Positions 6,464-8,147 of a stretch of DNA of 8,147 nucleotides are shown here, one piece after another (position 1 is the first letter of the stretch; every line of letters starts with the position of its first letter). Position numbers and translations under genes: made by a program. Source of the stretch: Bacteroidales bacterium UBA1199 (GTDB lineage Bacteria; Bacteroidota; Bacteroidia; Bacteroidales; UBA932); contig DBXZ01000009.1 in the NCBI GenBank assembly GCA_002309795.1, forward strand, positions 38,862 to 47,008, given 5' to 3'. The notes under the pieces are model-generated. The model saw nothing but the letters and a program-made list of their open reading frames with translations, was not told the DNA's origin and made no database searches.

Positions 6464-7627
6464 ATGGCAGAGAAAAGAGATTACTACGAGGTGCTGGGCG
6501 TTGACAAGAACGCCTCCGCGGAGGAGATCAAGAAGGCCTACCGCAAGAAAGCCATTCAGTATCACCCCGATAAGAACCCGGGCGATAAGGAAGCTGAAGA
6601 GAAGTTCAAAGAGGCGGCCGAGGCCTACGACGTCTTGAGCGATCCGAACAAGAAGGCGCGCTACGACCAGTTCGGCCATGCCGGCATGGAAGGCCAGGGC
6701 GGCTTCAGCGGCGGCGGATTCTCCATGGAAGATATCTTCTCGCACTTCGGCGATATTTTCGGCAGCGCGTTCGGCGGTGGCGGATTCGGCGGCTTCAGTG
6801 GTTTCGGTGGATTCGGCGGCGGCCGTCAGCGCGTGCAGCGCGGCAGCGATATCCGTATCCGCGTGAAACTCAGTCTTTCGGAAGTCGTGCACGGCGTTGA
6901 GAAGAAGGTGCGCATCAACAAAACGGTGGCCTGCCCCGATTGCGGTGGCAAGGGCGCCGCTTCCAGCGCGGACATCAAGACCTGCGAGCGCTGCCACGGC
7001 ACCGGTACCGTCACGCGCGTGCAGCAGACCATCCTGGGCCAGATGCAGACCAGTTCTCCCTGCCCCGATTGCGGCGGAACAGGCAAGAAGATTACCAAAC
7101 CCTGCCCGCACTGCAACGGCTCGGGCCTGGTCAAGAAATCGGAGGAGATCTCCTTCAAGATTCCTGCAGGCGTGGCCGACGGCATGCAACTGACCGTTCA
7201 GGGCAAAGGCAACGCAGCCCCGGGCGGCGGCATCAACGGCGACCTGCTGGTGGTGATTGAAGAGGAGAATACCACCGAACTGGTACGCGAAGGCAACGAC
7301 CTGATCTACACGCTTTACCTCTCGATTCCCGACGCTGTCCTCGGCTGCTCGGCGGAGGTTCCCGGCGTGGACGGCCGCCTGAAGGTGAAGATCGATCCGG
7401 GTACGCAGCCCGGCAAGATCCTCCGCCTGCGCGGCAAGGGCGTGCCGGACGTCAACGGTTACGGCAGCGGCGATATGCTCATCTATATCCAGGTTTGGAT
7501 GCCCAGGAAACTCTCCCGGAGCGAGAAGGAAATGCTTGAATCCCTGCGTGAAAGCGAGTCGTTCAAGCCCGAACCGGAGCGCGAAGAGAAGAATTTCTTC
7601 GACAGATTTCGAAAAATGTTCGGATAA
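6464..7627 (+). CDS. dnaJ: Chaperone protein DnaJ (Hsp40, type I)
   Basis: DnaJ delivers unfolded proteins to DnaK and stimulates its ATPase in the cytoplasm. The 387 residues show the full type I layout. The J domain (about 4-70) carries HPD at 34-36. A Gly/Phe-rich linker (about 71-120) follows, with many GGF and GF repeats. The zinc domain has four CxxCxGxG units: CPDCGGKG from C157, CERCHGTG from C174, CPDCGGTG from C200 and CPHCNGSG from C214. The C-terminal substrate-binding domains (about 225-350) include the [11 protein letters not shown] and LRLRGKGVP segments. The tail (about 351-387) is charged and ends RFRKMFG. The length is typical. The start is fixed by a strong Shine-Dalgarno sequence and by [13 protein letters not shown], the standard N-terminus. 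It is co-transcribed with grpE. No key residue is missing. Confidence 0.98.
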   Translation: MAEKRDYYEVLGVDKNASAEEIKKAYRKKAIQYHPDKNPGDKEAEEKFKEAAEAYDVLSDPNKKARYDQFGHAGMEGQGGFSGGGFSMEDIFSHFGDIFGSAFGGGGFGGFSGFGGFGGGRQRVQRGSDIRIRVKLSLSEVVHGVEKKVRINKTVACPDCGGKGAASSADIKTCERCHGTGTVTRVQQTILGQMQTSSPCPDCGGTGKKITKPCPHCNGSGLVKKSEEISFKIPAGVADGMQLTVQGKGNAAPGGGINGDLLVVIEEENTTELVREGNDLIYTLYLSIPDAVLGCSAEVPGVDGRLKVKIDPGTQPGKILRLRGKGVPDVNGYGSGDMLIYIQVWMPRKLSRSEKEMLESLRESESFKPEPEREEKNFFDRFRKMFG

Positions 7628-7630
7628 TAT

Positions 7631-7660
7631 TTTGTAGTACAGAAATTTTTCCTACCTTTG
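7631..7660 (+). promoter_or_regulatory. rplS promoter (-33 TTTG, -7 TACCTTTG)
   Basis: TTTG at 7631-7634 and TACCTTTG at 7653-7660 are separated by 18 bases, close to the Bacteroidetes vegetative arrangement of TTTG, about 19-21 bases, TAnnTTTG. This is the best promoter in the window. Transcription should start near 7664-7668, giving a leader of about 66-70 bases before rplS. The AT-rich tract between the elements contrasts with the GC-rich genes. It follows the dnaJ stop by three bases, with no intrinsic terminator between, so readthrough from dnaJ is possible. Confidence 0.85.
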
Positions 7661-7676
7661 CCGTCCCAAAAATCAA

Positions 7677-7716
7677 GCAACCTCTAGCGTCACCGGAAGT
7701 CCGCCGCACATGTTGC
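7677..7716 (+). promoter_or_regulatory. Foldable 5' leader of rplS, possible autoregulatory element
   Basis: An interrupted stem-loop can be drawn in the leader: GCAAC (7677-7681) with GTTGC (7712-7716), GCG (7687-7689) with CGC (7705-7707), and CGG (7694-7696) with CCG (7701-7703), closed by an AAGT loop. The stems are short, so stability is uncertain. Ribosomal protein genes often carry leaders bound by their own product, and an L19 leader family is known in Firmicutes. A tiny reading frame ATG-TTG-CAC-TAA lies at 7710-7721, just before the purine-rich AAGAAAGAAG ahead of the rplS start. Function is inferred from position only. Confidence 0.35.
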
Positions 7717-7733
7717 ACTAAAGAAAGAAGACA

Positions 7734-8105
7734 ATGGATTTGATGAAAATTGCACAGGAAGCATGTGCACAGGAAAATAAGAGCTTCCCTGAGTTCAAGG
7801 CCGGCGACACCATCACCGTGACCTACAAGATCAAGGAAGAGAACAAGGAGCGCCTCCAGAAATTCCGCGGTATCGTGATTCAGAAACGCGGTTTCGGCGC
7901 TACCAAGACTTTCACCGTCCGCAAGATTTCCAACGGTATCGGCGTCGAGAGGATTTTCCCCATCTCCTCCCCGTTCATCGACAGCATCGAAGTCAACAAG
8001 GTCGGTAAGGTCCGCAGAGCACGCATCTTCTACCTCCGTGACCTCACGGGCAAGAAGGCTCGCATCCGTGAAAAGAAATTGACTGTTTCGGCAAACGCTG
8101 AATAA
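7734..8105 (+). CDS. rplS: 50S ribosomal protein L19 (bL19)
   Basis: L19 is a structural protein of the large ribosomal subunit, lying near the interface with the 30S subunit. The 123 residues are typical for Bacteroidetes. The N-terminal helix is followed by [13 protein letters not shown] (about 21-33), then [23 protein letters not shown] (about 44-66), the signature [18 protein letters not shown] (68-85) and [22 protein letters not shown] (91-112). The start MDLMKIA is the usual L19 N-terminus in this phylum; the second ATG three codons later is less likely. A purine-rich AAGAAAGAAG stands just upstream in place of a real Shine-Dalgarno sequence. The gene has its own promoter and stands apart from the rpsP-rimM-trmD neighbours known from many other bacteria. 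A tRNA begins 10 bases after its stop. Confidence 0.98.
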   Translation: MDLMKIAQEACAQENKSFPEFKAGDTITVTYKIKEENKERLQKFRGIVIQKRGFGATKTFTVRKISNGIGVERIFPISSPFIDSIEVNKVGKVRRARIFYLRDLTGKKARIREKKLTVSANAE

Positions 8106-8115
8106 TCAATATTCT

Positions 8116-8147
8116 GGCTCCTTAGCTCAACTGAATAGAGCATCTGA
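8116..8147 (+). tRNA. 5' part of a tRNA, probably tRNA-Arg (3' end outside window)
   Basis: The 32 visible bases fit a tRNA 5' half: acceptor strand GGCTCCT (8116-8122), TA, D-stem GCTC (8125-8128) pairing with GAGC (8138-8141) around the loop AACTGAATA, base A, and the first anticodon-stem strand TCTGA (8143-8147). The anticodon and 3' half are beyond the edge. From memory the visible half resembles Bacteroidetes tRNA-Arg (ACG); the amino acid is therefore a guess. The loop has GA where most tRNAs carry G18-G19. It may be transcribed with rplS, whose stop is 10 bases upstream. Confidence 0.75.

Noticed and set aside
5885..7189. 434-codon minus-strand frame opposite grpE and dnaJ
   Set aside because: grpE and dnaJ are certain on the other strand; the Ala/Val/Leu-rich translation is a reverse reading of them.

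Overview
The window looks like chromosomal DNA from a GC-rich member of the Bacteroidetes, probably Bacteroidales. The main evidence is promoters of the phylum's TAnnTTTG type (TACCTTTG before grpE and rplS), near absence of Shine-Dalgarno sequences, a Bacteroidales-like ribosomal protein L19, and large sensor kinases with TPR-like periplasmic domains. Every gene supported here lies on the plus strand. No mobile element, CRISPR array or phage gene is visible. A genus cannot be named from this sequence alone.

Layout. (1) Positions 1-1561 are the end of a histidine-utilisation operon: the C-terminal part of histidine ammonia-lyase (hutH, cut by the window edge) overlapping imidazolonepropionase (hutI). 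(2) Positions 1583-5715 are a four-gene signalling cassette: a secreted-sensor histidine kinase, a stand-alone receiver protein, a kinase-less sensor that appears to be a paralogue of the kinase's sensory half, and a small two-helix membrane protein whose start overlaps the sensor's stop (ATGA). (3) Positions 5716-5908 are intergenic, with a direct repeat of about 45 bases, a partly inverted third piece, and the grpE promoter. (4) Positions 5909-7627 hold grpE and dnaJ, the co-chaperones of DnaK; dnaK is not in the window. (5) Positions 7628-8105 hold a strong promoter, a leader of about 70 bases that can fold, and rplS. (6) The 5' part of a tRNA, probably tRNA-Arg, starts 10 bases after rplS and runs off the end.

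How the genes work together. HutH makes urocanate from histidine and HutI works two steps later, giving N-formimino-glutamate. The kinase, receiver, sensor and membrane protein are closely spaced and probably form one transcription unit. No gene in the window encodes a DNA-binding output, so the phosphorylated receiver must act through a protein partner or a gene elsewhere. GrpE and DnaJ serve the Hsp70 cycle, and L19 is a 50S subunit protein.

The most interesting part is the signalling cassette. The kinase has a sharp base-composition break near position 2640, at the junction between its sensory domain and its juxtamembrane segment. The downstream paralogue ends almost exactly where the kinase H-box should begin. 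Together these suggest domain exchange and loss in a sensor family, leaving a receptor with no catalytic part of its own. That reading is inference.
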